DNA from: PHAA01 sp022706565 | GTDB lineage: Bacteria > Bacillota > Syntrophomonadia > Syntrophomonadales > Syntrophomonadaceae | Direction of reading: 5' to 3' | DNA: 64,000 nucleotides | NCBI GenBank assembly: GCA_040769385.1 | Contig: JAXGLD010000002.1 | Span: forward strand, 248,001-312,000 | In this document: piece by piece, positions 1 through 9,470 of the stretch | Layout of the letters: each line of letters begins with the position of its first letter | Numbering within the stretch: the first letter of the stretch is position 1 | The notes under the pieces: model-generated | What the model was told of the DNA's origin: nothing | Seen by the model: the letters and a program-made list of their open reading frames with translations, nothing else | Database searches by the model: none | Program-made: the position numbers and the translations under genes

Positions 1-488
1 TCAATGAAGCCCCGTTCATCTAGATAATCGCGGATTTCTTTGACGACCCGATGGCGCAGCAGCAGATTCTCCTTCATTTCCGGGCGGCGCAGATCCAGAT
101 ACCGGTAACGCAAGCGCAGCAATTCGTCAACTTCGATACCGTTTTCAATATAGAAAGGCGGAGTCTTGGAAGCATTCAAAACCTCCATTGCCTCTACATA
201 TATCTCTACTTTACCGGTCTTAAGATTGGGGTTTTCAGTATCTTTGGGCCGTTCCCGCACTTCGCCGCGGACGGCTACCACGTATTCACCTCTTACGCTT
301 TCAGCCAGGTGGAATGCGGATTCGTCCAGTTCGGGGTTGAATACGATCTGTATTATACCGGAGCGGTCCCGTAAATCGATGAAAATGAGGCCGCCGTGGT
401 CGCGGCGGGAATCTACCCAACCGTTCAGGACCACTGTTTCGCCAACTAATCCCAATCCAATGTCAGTCGCATTATGCGTTCTCTTCAT
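1..488 (-). CDS. aspS: Aspartyl-tRNA synthetase, N-terminal part (cut by window edge)
   Basis: Class II aminoacyl-tRNA synthetase that charges tRNA-Asp (or tRNA-Asp/Asn in non-discriminating forms) in the cytoplasm. About 162 N-terminal residues are present. They show the OB-fold anticodon-binding domain (GWVDSRRDHGGLIFIDLRDRSG) followed by the RYRYLDLRRPEM segment that opens the catalytic region in bacterial AspRS. The ATG start sits at 488, 20 bases after the hisS stop, so hisS and aspS look co-transcribed, as in many Firmicutes. The catalytic domain and GAD insertion lie outside the window. Whether this enzyme discriminates Asp from Asn tRNA cannot be judged from this part. Confidence 0.95.
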   Translation of the reverse strand, partial: MKRTHNATDIGLGLVGETVVLNGWVDSRRDHGGLIFIDLRDRSGIIQIVFNPELDESAFHLAESVRGEYVVAVRGEVRERPKDTENPNLKTGKVEIYVEAMEVLNASKTPPFYIENGIEVDELLRLRYRYLDLRRPEMKENLLLRHRVVKEIRDYLDERGFI

Positions 489-508
489 TACCCGGTAATC
501 CTCCCTAT

Positions 509-1771
509 CTATCCCAATATCCTGTTTATGTACGGAATCAGCTCCTGCTGGGGTATTTCTTCCTGTTGGCCGGTACCCATGCTGCGCACCGTGAATATGC
601 CCTGGTCCATCTCATTCTCACCCATCAGCACCACGATTCGAGCCCCTAGTTTATTGGCCAGTTTCATTTGAGCCTTCATGCTGCGCCCGTTATAATCGCG
701 ATCAGCCCTTATGCCGGCCCGGCGTAAACAATCCAAGATGTGCATCGCTGCATCGGTGTATTTTTCGTCCAAAACCGCCAGGAACACTTCCAAATCAAGA
801 GCCGGCCAGGCTGGCTGTGGATCATTCGCCATGGCCAGTAGCAGGCGTTCCAAACCCAGCGCAAAGCCGATCCCGGGAATATCCGGTCCTCCACAGGCCT
901 TTACCAGGCCGTCGTATCTTCCCCCACCGCCGACTGCGCTCTGGGCCCCAATAGACGGAATGTGAATTTCAAAAGCAGTATTGGTGTAATAATCCAAACC
1001 CCGGACTAGATTGTTGTCCTGAATGTATTTGATACCCATAGTATCCAGTGATGACTTGACTGTTGCATAATGACCGGCACAATCGCTGCACAGGCTGTCA
1101 ATGATATATGGGAATCCTTTTACCGCTTGCTGGCAGGCACTTTCTTTGCAATCCAGCACCCGCAGGGGATTTTTATCAAAACGAGAGCGGCAGTCCGGAC
1201 ACAACCCGTCCTTTAACGGCGCGATGTGGGCTATGAGTCGTTCCCGGTAGACCTCCCGGCAATCCGGACAGCCAACCGAATTCAGATGCAATTCACAATC
1301 TGATAATCCCAGCTTGGCCAGGATTGCGATTAACAGAGCAATCACTTCGGCATCCACATAGGGACTTCGGCTCCCGAAGACTTCTACCCCGAATTGATGA
1401 AACTGCCGGTAGCGACCGGTTTGGGGGCGGTCATAGCGAAACATGGGACCGATGTAATACCATTTGACTGGCATGACCCCCCCAAAAACCCGGTTTTCGA
1501 TCAAAGACCGGGCGCAGGAGGCAGTGCCTTCCGGCCGTAAAGTCAGGCTGCGGTCGGATTTGTCCAGAAAGGTGTACATCTCTTTGGTCACAATGTCGGT
1601 AGTGTCACCCACTCCCCGTTCAAACAATTCCGTATGCTCGAAAAGAGGAGTCCTAATCTCGTTATAGCCGAAAAGGGCGGCGGTTTCCCGCAATTTTCTC
1701 TCCAGGTATTGCCACTTAAGGGATTCGGGCGGGAGGATATCGTACGTGCCCCGCGGAGCTTTGATTTCCAT
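509..1771 (-). CDS. hisS: Histidyl-tRNA synthetase
   Basis: Charges tRNA-His; 420 residues, the usual bacterial length. Visible motifs are APRGTYDILPPES at the N terminus, the motif 2 region with RPEGTAS, the histidine-binding GLDYYTNTAFE, a glycine-rich GGGGRYDGL and motif 3 ALGLERLLLAM, followed by the C-terminal anticodon-binding domain. The chosen ATG at 1771 gives MEIKAPRGTYD and is preceded by a GGGGGA ribosome-binding site. An in-frame extension to 1858 would run into hemZ and lacks family similarity. It lies between hemZ (37-base gap) and aspS (20-base gap). There is no room for a T-box leader directly upstream, so any T-box control would have to act further up the operon. Confidence 0.96.
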   Translation of the reverse strand: MEIKAPRGTYDILPPESLKWQYLERKLRETAALFGYNEIRTPLFEHTELFERGVGDTTDIVTKEMYTFLDKSDRSLTLRPEGTASCARSLIENRVFGGVMPVKWYYIGPMFRYDRPQTGRYRQFHQFGVEVFGSRSPYVDAEVIALLIAILAKLGLSDCELHLNSVGCPDCREVYRERLIAHIAPLKDGLCPDCRSRFDKNPLRVLDCKESACQQAVKGFPYIIDSLCSDCAGHYATVKSSLDTMGIKYIQDNNLVRGLDYYTNTAFEIHIPSIGAQSAVGGGGRYDGLVKACGGPDIPGIGFALGLERLLLAMANDPQPAWPALDLEVFLAVLDEKYTDAAMHILDCLRRAGIRADRDYNGRSMKAQMKLANKLGARIVVLMGENEMDQGIFTVRSMGTGQQEEIPQQELIPYINRILG

Positions 1772-1808
1772 CAAGAGTCCCCCGTTTACGTGTTTTCTCT
1801 GGATAATT

Positions 1809-3287
1809 CTAGAGTAAGGCTTGAAGCTTGTCAACTTTGCGGATTGCCAGCGCTTCAACGGTTTCTATATACGTTTGGGGATTCTTCGGATTCTGGAGTG
1901 TTACCAGTGAAAAGTCGTGCGATCGGACATATTTGCTGTTGGCTCCTCCCCCCAAACCGATTATGGTCTGCCGCTCCTCGATCATCTGGATGTTATAGAT
2001 GCATGGGCTCTGCCCCTGCTCATAGCCGATGTTCTCCAGGTTGGCCCGCATGTGTTTCTGCCGGTACAAGTAATAGGGCTTAAAACCGTGTTCCCGGAAG
2101 AAGTGGTCCAGCCACTCCATACCTCGCACTACCTCTTCAGCGTAAGTTTTTGGAAGAGGCCTCCTTGCATCCAGGAACAGGTCTGCGCCCCTTTTGGCGG
2201 CCAGACTGTGGATGGTTATGTTATCAGGATCCAGTTCCAGCACTTGGATGGCAGTGTTTTGAAAATGAGACAGGGATTCGCCCGGCAGTCCTACGATCAA
2301 GTCCATGTTGATGTACTTGATACCCGCCTGACGAACCTGTTCAACCGCTTCCCTAACCATCTGAGCATCATGGTTGCGCCCAATCAACCTCAGCGTATGT
2401 TCATCCATAGTCTGGGGGTTCACACATACCCGATCGACCCCCAGACGGCGCATACGATTAAGCCCGGGCTGGGTTATGGTGTCAGGTCGGCCCGCTTCCA
2501 CGGTTATCTCCCGGGTCGCAGCGGAGATATAGTGTTGGTGCAGCACCTCGAATATGCTTTCCAAATGCTCTGCGCTCAATACCGTGGGTGTACCGCCGCC
2601 AATATATACCGCCTCTACTTGCCAGCCAAGGCCTGCGATAGCCTTCCCTATGATTCTCATCTCGGTTAGGAGGGCCTGAACAAACGGACCCACATCCAAA
2701 TCATAATTATGGATCCGATTGGCTGGAAAAGAACAATAACGGCAGCGGCTGGGACAAAAGGGGATACCAATGTAGACGCTCAACAATCGTTTAGCCCGTT
2801 CCCGGTCCAAGAGAAAGGGTCGGTTGGCGGCCGCCACCTCCAGCAACAGCCGGGCCTTGTCCTGGTTAATTAGGAATCGATCCTGTAGGTGAGCCAGGAT
2901 CGGTGCCTGCTCCCAATCCTGGTCAAGCAGTCGGTGGACGATCTTGACCGGTCGGACCCCGGTCAAGATGCCATAAGGATTAATCTCCTGGCCCAGGTGA
3001 TGCCGCAGCAACGTCAGGACAAAACGGCGGCTTATGTTTCCGACAAAAATCCCAACATTGGCTTGATCGGATATCGCACTGTACTGGCATGATTCCCGGG
3101 TAATCCTGCCCTCCACCTGCACCTCACCTTTACAGACTATACAGTCCCCCTGCCGGTCCACGGTAATACTGATATGATCACTCACTCCGCGGGATGAGCA
3201 GATCAGCCCGCGGTCGGGGAAAGCCATCCTTATCAAGTCATGTATTTGGCTGTATAATTCGGTCGGTTGGGTTTCCACATGGATCAT
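1809..3287 (-). CDS. hemZ: HemZ-type radical SAM coproporphyrinogen III oxidase-like protein
   Basis: Member of the HemN/HemZ radical SAM family, which includes oxygen-independent coproporphyrinogen III dehydrogenases. The 492-residue length fits HemZ (about 500), which carries an extra N-terminal domain compared with HemN. The radical SAM cluster motif is seen as PFCPSRCRYCSF (CxxxCxxC), followed by YIGGGTPTVLS and the HSLAAKRG region. The ATG at 3287 gives MIHVETQPTELY and is preceded by GGGGAGG at good spacing. A longer in-frame reading to 3410 has no better ribosome-binding site. The recJ-relA-hemZ-hisS neighbourhood is common in clostridia. Its heme role is uncertain here because an Ahb-type heme route is encoded at the other end of the window. 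Confidence 0.88.
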   Translation of the reverse strand: MIHVETQPTELYSQIHDLIRMAFPDRGLICSSRGVSDHISITVDRQGDCIVCKGEVQVEGRITRESCQYSAISDQANVGIFVGNISRRFVLTLLRHHLGQEINPYGILTGVRPVKIVHRLLDQDWEQAPILAHLQDRFLINQDKARLLLEVAAANRPFLLDRERAKRLLSVYIGIPFCPSRCRYCSFPANRIHNYDLDVGPFVQALLTEMRIIGKAIAGLGWQVEAVYIGGGTPTVLSAEHLESIFEVLHQHYISAATREITVEAGRPDTITQPGLNRMRRLGVDRVCVNPQTMDEHTLRLIGRNHDAQMVREAVEQVRQAGIKYINMDLIVGLPGESLSHFQNTAIQVLELDPDNITIHSLAAKRGADLFLDARRPLPKTYAEEVVRGMEWLDHFFREHGFKPYYLYRQKHMRANLENIGYEQGQSPCIYNIQMIEERQTIIGLGGGANSKYVRSHDFSLVTLQNPKNPQTYIETVEALAIRKVDKLQALL

Positions 3288-3376
3288 AATAAGATTATCC
3301 TCCCCAATCACCATAATGGGGGTCTGGATGAAAAGACTGATACCGATTCTTTCAGGTGCAACAACAGTAAAGAGAA

Positions 3377-3404
3377 GGCTTCCCATTCCATTAAATGAGA
3401 AGCC
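3377..3404 (-). terminator. Possible weak terminator after the MBL hydrolase gene
   Basis: Inverted repeat GGCTTC (3377-3382) / GAAGCC (3399-3404) lies just beyond the hydrolase stop on the minus strand. The sequence after it in that direction is T/C rich but has no clean T-run. It could reduce read-through into hemZ rather than stop it. Confidence 0.35.
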
Positions 3405-3442
3405 CTTCATTTCTTTACATATCGTTTACCAAGCAAAGATAT

Positions 3443-4063
3443 TTACAAGAAGGGGTTGTGTTTTCTCTCAAATCCGATCGTGGTGGCCGGCCCATGCCCC
3501 GGGTAGGCTATCACATCATCATCATAACAGAGCAGCTTGTTCTTGATGTTTTGTATGAGCTGATTGTATGATCCCCCGGGGAAATCGGTGCGGCCGATGG
3601 AGCCCTGAAACAAGGTATCACCTACAAAGATGATGTCATCGGTTTTCAGGCACACTCCGCCCGGGCTATGCCCGGGGGTATGGATTACGTCCAGTTCGAC
3701 TGTGTTGCCGATTTTTATTTTATCGCCATCCTTTAACAATCGATCAGCGGCCGGGCTGGTCACCCCCGAACCCATCAGGAAAGAGAGATTGGAAGCACTA
3801 TTGACCAACATTTTGGCGTCAGCTTCATGGATCAATATCTGCGCCCCGGTAGCATCTTTTACACCCTTATTGGCGCCAATGTGATCGATATGGCCATGGG
3901 TGTTGATTATATAGACTGCCTTGAGGTCGTTCTCCTTGAGCATATTGAGAATGGCCCGGGCATTGCCGCCCGGATCGATAACGGCTACCTCCCGGGTCTC
4001 TTCACATCCCACAATGTAGCAGTTTACACCCATGCTGCTGATTTCAAGCCCCATCAATATCAC
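3443..4063 (-). CDS. Metallo-beta-lactamase-fold hydrolase (glyoxalase II-like)
   Basis: A 206-residue single-domain metallo-beta-lactamase-fold hydrolase. The metal-binding motif THGHIDHIG (HxHxDH) is near residue 55, with the later ligands in HTPGHSPGG and in the C-terminal YPGHGPATT. The family (YcbL/GloB-like) includes glyoxalase II and other thioesterases or sulfur hydrolases; the substrate cannot be told from sequence. The start is GTG at 4063, supported by AAGGAGG ten bases upstream. It sits between relA and hemZ, a place where many clostridia carry such a hydrolase, often after a dtd gene that is absent here. Probably cytoplasmic; no signal peptide is seen. Confidence 0.88.
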   Translation of the reverse strand: MILMGLEISSMGVNCYIVGCEETREVAVIDPGGNARAILNMLKENDLKAVYIINTHGHIDHIGANKGVKDATGAQILIHEADAKMLVNSASNLSFLMGSGVTSPAADRLLKDGDKIKIGNTVELDVIHTPGHSPGGVCLKTDDIIFVGDTLFQGSIGRTDFPGGSYNQLIQNIKNKLLCYDDDVIAYPGHGPATTIGFERKHNPFL

Positions 4064-4109
4064 TTTACGATTACCTCCTTATTCTATCAAGCCTTCTGGG
4101 ATCCCCGCT

Positions 4110-6299
4110 CTAACCGCGGTCGCCCGGCAGTACCCTGCGTATATCCTGAACTCCCTTTACCTTCTGCAGACGTTGCTTGACCGTATGTAATTGCGTCATA
4201 TCCAAAATCTCCAGTTTGAGATTCATTACCGCCAGGCCATTTTTGGTGGCGCGTGAGAAGACTGAATTGACAGGTATTCTCATATCTGCGATCAATGTCA
4301 TTACATCTGAAGTAAGACGGTCTCGGTCAATGGCATCGATCTCGATTTCCACCATATAGTTGCCTTTGTCTGAAGTCCATTCCATTTCCAGAATCCGGTT
4401 GGATTCATTACGCAGATAGTTTTGCATGTTGGGACAATCAGTACGATGTACCGATACCCCCCGTCCCCGCGTGATATAGCCGAGAACCTTATCACCGGGA
4501 AGCGGATTGCAGCAATGGGCCAGTCTGATAACGATGTCATCCACGCCTTTGACCCGCAGCGACCGAGTCACTCGTTCCCTGCCTAAGCCGGTTGTGACCA
4601 GGGGCGTATTTATTATATCCTCCACCAATGCATTTGGGAAATATGATTCCTTGATACGATTGGCGACCTGGTTAGCGGTGAGGCTGCCGTCACCCACCGC
4701 GGAGAACAGGTCATCCAGAGTGGATAGGGAGAACCTTTCCAGGACCTCCGACAGTTTTCCTTCCTTTAGCAATTCCTTGGAATCAAGGTGCCTCTTCCTG
4801 AGTTCCGCTTCCAACAGTTCGTGTCCCTTTAACACATTTTCCTGGCGCTGGCTGCGTTTGAACCAGGCCTTGATGCGGCTCCGAGCCGATGAGGTTTTAA
4901 CGAAATCGAGCCATCCCCGGGTGGGCCCGAGTGAACTCTTGGATGTTATGATTTCAACGATATCGCCATTGCTGAGTTGATAGTCCAGTGGCACGATGCG
5001 GCCGTTCACACGAGCTCCGGTGCATTTATGGCCTACCTCGGTATGGACCCGGTAGGCAAAATCGACCGGACAAGATCCTTTGGGAAGTTCTATTACGTCA
5101 CCCTTGGGAGTGAAAATGAAAACCGTATCCTCAAAAAGGTCGGTCTTAAGCGATTCCATAAACTCGGAGCCATCATTGACATCCTGCTGCCATTCCAGGA
5201 TGCGGCGCAGCCAGGCTAGTTTCTCATCAAACTTTTTGTCCCGGTCTTTCGGGCTGCCGTCCTGTTTATAGTGCCAGTGAGCAGCTATACCGGATTCAGC
5301 GGTCAGATGCATCTCCCAGGTCCTGATTTGCACCTCGAAAGGCTCGCCCCCCTGGCCGATCAGAGTGGTATGCAGAGACTGGTACATGTTGGGCTTAGGG
5401 GTGGCTATATAATCTTTAAACCTCCCAGGGAGCGGCTTCCACATGGTATGAATAATGCCCAGTACGCCATAGCACTCTGGCACCGTGTCCACAATCACCC
5501 GGATGGCGATTTTATCATAGATCTCGTCGATCGATTTATCCTGTTTCAGCATCTTTTTGTATATACTGTATATGTTCTTGGGGCGTCCGGCTATGTCACC
5601 TTCGATACCGATTTGTTCAAGGCCTTTCCTGATCTGCTGGATCAGCGCATTTACGTAAGCTTCCCTTTCTTTGCGCTTGGTCTTAAGCCGTTGGGCCACC
5701 TCATGGTACATCTCTGGCTGCAGGTACAGGAAGGCCAGATCCTCCAGTTGCCACTTGAATTTGAAAACGCCCAGGCGGTGAGCCAAAGGCGCAAAGATGT
5801 CCATGGTCTCCTGGGCAATCTGCTTCTGCCTGGATTCGGGCTGGTAATTCAGAGTGCGCATATTGTGCAGCCTATCCGCCAATTTTATTAGAACCACTCG
5901 GATGTCGTTAGCCATGGCTAGGAACATCTTGCGTAAATTCTCGGCTTGGGCCTCCTCCCTGGTTTTGAAGTTAATGCGGCTGAGTTTGGTTACCCCTTCC
6001 ACCAGCATGGCAATTTCCTCACCGAATTCCTGCTCCAGGTTCTTGTAATCAAAGCTGGTGTCTTCTATGACATCGTGCAGAAGGGCGGCGCATATCGAGG
6101 CACTGTCCATCTCTATCTCCGTCAGGATCAGAGCCACCTCCACCGGGTGGATGATATAAGGCTCCCCGGACTTGCGCTTCTGTTCGCCATGGGCAATAAC
6201 TGCATAGTTATAGGCTTTGGCGATCAGGTCAAAGTCCGCATTGGGATCATATTCTTTTACCCGATCCATAATCATCTGCGGTCCCATCTTTGTCACCAT
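4110..6299 (-). CDS. relA: Bifunctional (p)ppGpp synthetase/hydrolase, RelA/SpoT family
   Basis: Makes and degrades the stringent-response alarmone (p)ppGpp; 729 residues, close to the B. subtilis Rel protein. Domains in order are the HD hydrolase (KRKSGEPYIIHPVEVA, then ALLHDVIEDTS), the synthetase (RVKGRPK-like region, YQSLHTTLIG), TGS (DTVFIFTPKGDVIELP), a zinc-finger-like segment with HCCNPLPGD, and a C-terminal ACT domain. An intact HD motif and synthetase core suggest both activities. The start is uncertain: ATG at 6299 overlaps the recJ stop and gives an N terminus of family-typical length. ATGs at 6287 or 6275 are alternatives, and none has a strong Shine-Dalgarno. Translational coupling to recJ is likely. 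Confidence 0.95.
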   Translation of the reverse strand: MVTKMGPQMIMDRVKEYDPNADFDLIAKAYNYAVIAHGEQKRKSGEPYIIHPVEVALILTEIEMDSASICAALLHDVIEDTSFDYKNLEQEFGEEIAMLVEGVTKLSRINFKTREEAQAENLRKMFLAMANDIRVVLIKLADRLHNMRTLNYQPESRQKQIAQETMDIFAPLAHRLGVFKFKWQLEDLAFLYLQPEMYHEVAQRLKTKRKEREAYVNALIQQIRKGLEQIGIEGDIAGRPKNIYSIYKKMLKQDKSIDEIYDKIAIRVIVDTVPECYGVLGIIHTMWKPLPGRFKDYIATPKPNMYQSLHTTLIGQGGEPFEVQIRTWEMHLTAESGIAAHWHYKQDGSPKDRDKKFDEKLAWLRRILEWQQDVNDGSEFMESLKTDLFEDTVFIFTPKGDVIELPKGSCPVDFAYRVHTEVGHKCTGARVNGRIVPLDYQLSNGDIVEIITSKSSLGPTRGWLDFVKTSSARSRIKAWFKRSQRQENVLKGHELLEAELRKRHLDSKELLKEGKLSEVLERFSLSTLDDLFSAVGDGSLTANQVANRIKESYFPNALVEDIINTPLVTTGLGRERVTRSLRVKGVDDIVIRLAHCCNPLPGDKVLGYITRGRGVSVHRTDCPNMQNYLRNESNRILEMEWTSDKGNYMVEIEIDAIDRDRLTSDVMTLIADMRIPVNSVFSRATKNGLAVMNLKLEILDMTQLHTVKQRLQKVKGVQDIRRVLPGDRG

Positions 6300-9106
6300 T
6301 CCAAACTCGAAATAAGCCTCTCTTCCCAATCTGACAGAACCAAGCGTTCGGCTATTCCTTCCAGCCAATAAGGGCTGCTGTCGAGGCTGTCGATATGATC
6401 ACCTGAAATCCCACGATTTATTGCCATAATACTACTTCTTTTTCTGAGGCGGCACAAGTTCAAATCGGCCAATACATGCAGAGCTGAGAGGGTTTCCAGC
6501 CTCGACAGGGTAAACCTTTCTTTCAAAGCAAAGGCTAAATCATCGACACTACAACGTCCTCCCCGGGATGAAGCACGAAGCAGAATGGACCAGACTTGAT
6601 TGATGACTGCCAGGGAGGGGTACAGGCGATCCAGGAATTGACGGTTGATGGCGAGGGCTGCCGGTTCAAAAGCTACGCCTATTCTTTGGGCGCCAGTCTC
6701 TCCCCACCGCTCAGCCAGCAGTGACAATTCATACCACCCCAGCGGAGAATCCAACAGAATCAGTTTCTCAAACCGATCGGCGGCCGACCAGCCTAATGTC
6801 CGGGTACCATCACTGACCAAAGCGCCCTGCCGGTCAGACCAATAACGACGGCGGATCCTTAATCTCTGCCCCATATCCGGCAAACCTGATTCTATCTGGA
6901 TATCAGGCCAGGTTGCTCTCAGGCGATTGATGGTTGCAGGCAGATTGGCATAGACCAAAACTCGCTTCCCGGGCACTGGGTCACCGGAGTCGCGATACAT
7001 GGCAAACTCAACATTTGGTTGGATTTCTGCTATCTCGACATTTTCAGCCCAGCAGAAATCGCCTGTCACCTGCCCAGGTAGCCATAGCTTGATGACATAG
7101 CGGCAATTGGCCGGCCAAGGAAGTTGTTGAAGGAATAGGTTCAGGCTGGAAGCGGTCATCATATAAAGCGCGGCTGAGCCCCGACTCAGCATATCCTGAC
7201 GATGGCTGCGCTCTTCCGGGGATAGATGCCCGTGTATCGGTAATACCTTTCCTGGGTAAAAACAATAGTCCATAGCTGACTGGTGCTTGATCAGACTGCG
7301 GTGGGTCGGATACACCACCACTACCGGGCGCCGATTGGCCAACTCCTCCACCGCTCTGGCTAAACCTTTCCACAAACTCGTCCCGGTCACGTTGACCTCG
7401 GACCGGTCATCGGGATGAAAGGAGGACTTGATATCCCTTACCTTGAGTTGGATCGTTTTCTTTCCTTTATAATTATTCTCGTCCAACCCAAACAACAAAT
7501 CCTGAGAACAATAAGGGAAATGATCTTCCAGGCTTTCCACTCCGTTGAACGCTATCCCGGAAATCTTATTGGCCCCCACTTTTAGCCGCAGATGGTTGCC
7601 GGTGGCCCCAACCCGGGTGGTTCCCTGAATAATCTGCCCGCGCAGCACAAAAGCAGGGACCGGATTTCCTTGCCCGAACGGCTCCAGTTTCTTCAACTCT
7701 GCCAAGAATGATGGATTGATGTCCTCTTCTTCGATTTCCAGGTCGGCGAAATAACGCCTGTGCGCTTCCCACTTGTAACCAATCCGAGTCGCGTAATCCT
7801 TGAGGCCTTTTTCCACGAGCTCCACTTTATCCCTGTCAATGCTCAAACCAGCCGCCATCTTGTGCCCACCGAACCCCAGCAAGCTGTCTCTCACACTATC
7901 CAAGGCGGCGTACAGATCGAATTCTTCCGGGCTGCGCGCTGAGGCCTTGCCGATATTGCCGTTCCAGGATATCACGATGGCCGGGCGATTGTACCGGGCC
8001 GTCAAACGTGAGGCAACGATGCCTAACACTCCCACGTTCCAACCTTCGCCGCCGACTAACAGGATGGATTCATGTTCCAGATCCCTTCTAGCATTGAGGG
8101 CGGCGACAGCTGCTTCGACCAGACTTTCTTCAACCTGCCGCCGCTCTTCATTCATTCGGTTCAGCAGGCGGGCTTGCTCTTGAGCCTGCTGGCCATCACT
8201 ACCCAGCAGCAACTCTATACCCACGCGGGCCGACCCCATCCTCCCAGCCGCGTTCAAGCGGGGACCCAGTACATAACCAAGCTGCCAGGCCTGAATCGGC
8301 TGGCCGGCCAATCCGGTCTCCTCGATCAGTTTGCTCAGACCTATACGCAGGCTGGTGGGCATGGCCTGGAGGCCATATTTAACTATGATCCGGTTTTCAT
8401 TATGAAGCGGGACCATATCGGCTACCGTGGCCAGGGCTGCCAGAACCAGCCATTCCTGTACCTGATCATCCATATTTCTACTGGCCGATAAAGCCGAGGC
8501 CAGCTTTAATGCTACCCCAGCTCCGGCCAGGTCCTGAACCTCAGGCGGACATCCGATCCGGGGATTAATTATGGCCAAGGCTTGGGGCAATTGCGCTGGT
8601 GGGGTGTGATGGTCGGTTATGATCACATCCATTCCCAGGCTGATGGCTGTATTTACCTCATCAACTGAGCTTATGCCACAGTCCACCGTAATCAACAGTT
8701 GGCACCCCTGTTGGGCCAGCAGCTTGACCGCTTCCTTGTTTAGTCCATATCCCTCGCTGAAACGGTCAGGTACGTAATAATCAGCCGCACACCCCTGCTG
8801 CCGCAGACATTCCATCAGGATGACAATGCTGCATATCCCATCGACATCATAGTCGCCGTATATCACAACCTTTTCCTGCCGCTGCACCGCACGCTCGATC
8901 CTGGTAACTGCCTCCTTCATGCCTTCCATCAGAAAAGGATCGGAAAGGCTGTCCAAACCGGCATTGAGAAAGTAGTCAGCCTGGGCGGGATCTCTAATGC
9001 CGCGCAAAACGAGCAGAATTGCGGTCAAACGAGAAACACCCAGCTTTTGCTGGATTGCATCGGCGGCCTCCCGGTCGTATTGGCTTACCTGCCATATGTT
9101 GGCCAC
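6293..9106 (-). CDS. recJ: Single-stranded-DNA-specific exonuclease RecJ, long form
   Basis: 5'-3' single-strand DNA exonuclease of recombination and mismatch repair. DHH-family motifs are plain: GDYDVDGICS, ITVDCGIS, ITDHH with following INPR, and the DHHA1 motif GGHKMAAGLSI. At 937 residues it is well above the roughly 560-790 usual for RecJ. After the OB-fold region (about residue 560) comes a long C-terminal extension with low-similarity helicase-remnant-like and winged-helix-like sequence. Start is GTG at 9106 behind GGGAGG. It opens the minus-strand recJ-relA operon and its stop overlaps the relA start. The apt gene often found between recJ and relA is missing. Confidence 0.94.
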   Translation of the reverse strand: MANIWQVSQYDREAADAIQQKLGVSRLTAILLVLRGIRDPAQADYFLNAGLDSLSDPFLMEGMKEAVTRIERAVQRQEKVVIYGDYDVDGICSIVILMECLRQQGCAADYYVPDRFSEGYGLNKEAVKLLAQQGCQLLITVDCGISSVDEVNTAISLGMDVIITDHHTPPAQLPQALAIINPRIGCPPEVQDLAGAGVALKLASALSASRNMDDQVQEWLVLAALATVADMVPLHNENRIIVKYGLQAMPTSLRIGLSKLIEETGLAGQPIQAWQLGYVLGPRLNAAGRMGSARVGIELLLGSDGQQAQEQARLLNRMNEERRQVEESLVEAAVAALNARRDLEHESILLVGGEGWNVGVLGIVASRLTARYNRPAIVISWNGNIGKASARSPEEFDLYAALDSVRDSLLGFGGHKMAAGLSIDRDKVELVEKGLKDYATRIGYKWEAHRRYFADLEIEEEDINPSFLAELKKLEPFGQGNPVPAFVLRGQIIQGTTRVGATGNHLRLKVGANKISGIAFNGVESLEDHFPYCSQDLLFGLDENNYKGKKTIQLKVRDIKSSFHPDDRSEVNVTGTSLWKGLARAVEELANRRPVVVVYPTHRSLIKHQSAMDYCFYPGKVLPIHGHLSPEERSHRQDMLSRGSAALYMMTASSLNLFLQQLPWPANCRYVIKLWLPGQVTGDFCWAENVEIAEIQPNVEFAMYRDSGDPVPGKRVLVYANLPATINRLRATWPDIQIESGLPDMGQRLRIRRRYWSDRQGALVSDGTRTLGWSAADRFEKLILLDSPLGWYELSLLAERWGETGAQRIGVAFEPAALAINRQFLDRLYPSLAVINQVWSILLRASSRGGRCSVDDLAFALKERFTLSRLETLSALHVLADLNLCRLRKRSSIMAINRGISGDHIDSLDSSPYWLEGIAERLVLSDWEERLISSLEW

Positions 9107-9136
9107 ATCTCCTGCCTCCCGCTGCTAGAGTCGACT

Positions 9137-9166
9137 TTGATGGTACACTGATACATATTGTATAAT
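9137..9166 (+). promoter_or_regulatory. Candidate sigma-A promoter for the DUF896 gene
   Basis: TTGATG (9137-9142), an 18-base spacer and TATAAT (9161-9166) lie 60 bases before the small gene at 9226 in the divergent region with recJ. The match is good at -10 and fair at -35. Confidence 0.5.
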
Positions 9167-9225
9167 TTTATCATCAATAGGTTAATACCCTGTGATGCTA
9201 GTTGGTTAATGGGGGTGAGACGTGG

Positions 9226-9399
9226 GTGGACGAGCAATTGAAACTGCGTATCAATGAATTGGCTGCCAAGAAGAAAGCGGAAGGGCTTACCAGCGAGGAA
9301 GAGGCGGAACAAGCCCGGCTCTATCGAATGTACATCGATGAGATCAAGGAACAACTGAAATGCGCCTTGGATAAGGCCGGCATCAAACCCAAAGAATGA
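9226..9399 (+). CDS. Small DUF896 (YnzC/YneJ-like) protein
   Basis: A 57-residue helical, highly charged protein. The sequence RINELAAKKKAEGLTSEEEAEQ is the core of the DUF896 family (B. subtilis YnzC and SOS-operon YneB-linked relatives), which has no firmly established biochemical function. The start is GTG at 9226, preceded by GGGGGTGAG at good spacing; an upstream in-frame TTG at 9202 would place that ribosome-binding site inside the coding region. The gene is transcribed away from recJ with its own likely promoter and appears monocistronic. No clear terminator is seen before the convergent gene at 9471. Confidence 0.85.
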   Translation: MDEQLKLRINELAAKKKAEGLTSEEEAEQARLYRMYIDEIKEQLKCALDKAGIKPKE

Positions 9400-9470
9400 T
9401 GTAATGGTATCTCGGCTGCGTTTTCTTAAAGGACCGTCCGCTTGCCGACCTACCGATAATATGTTATTTT

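Noticed and set aside
1772..1808. T-box leader for hisS-aspS
   Set aside because: Only 37 bases separate hemZ and hisS, and there is no room for a specifier stem or T-box sequence.
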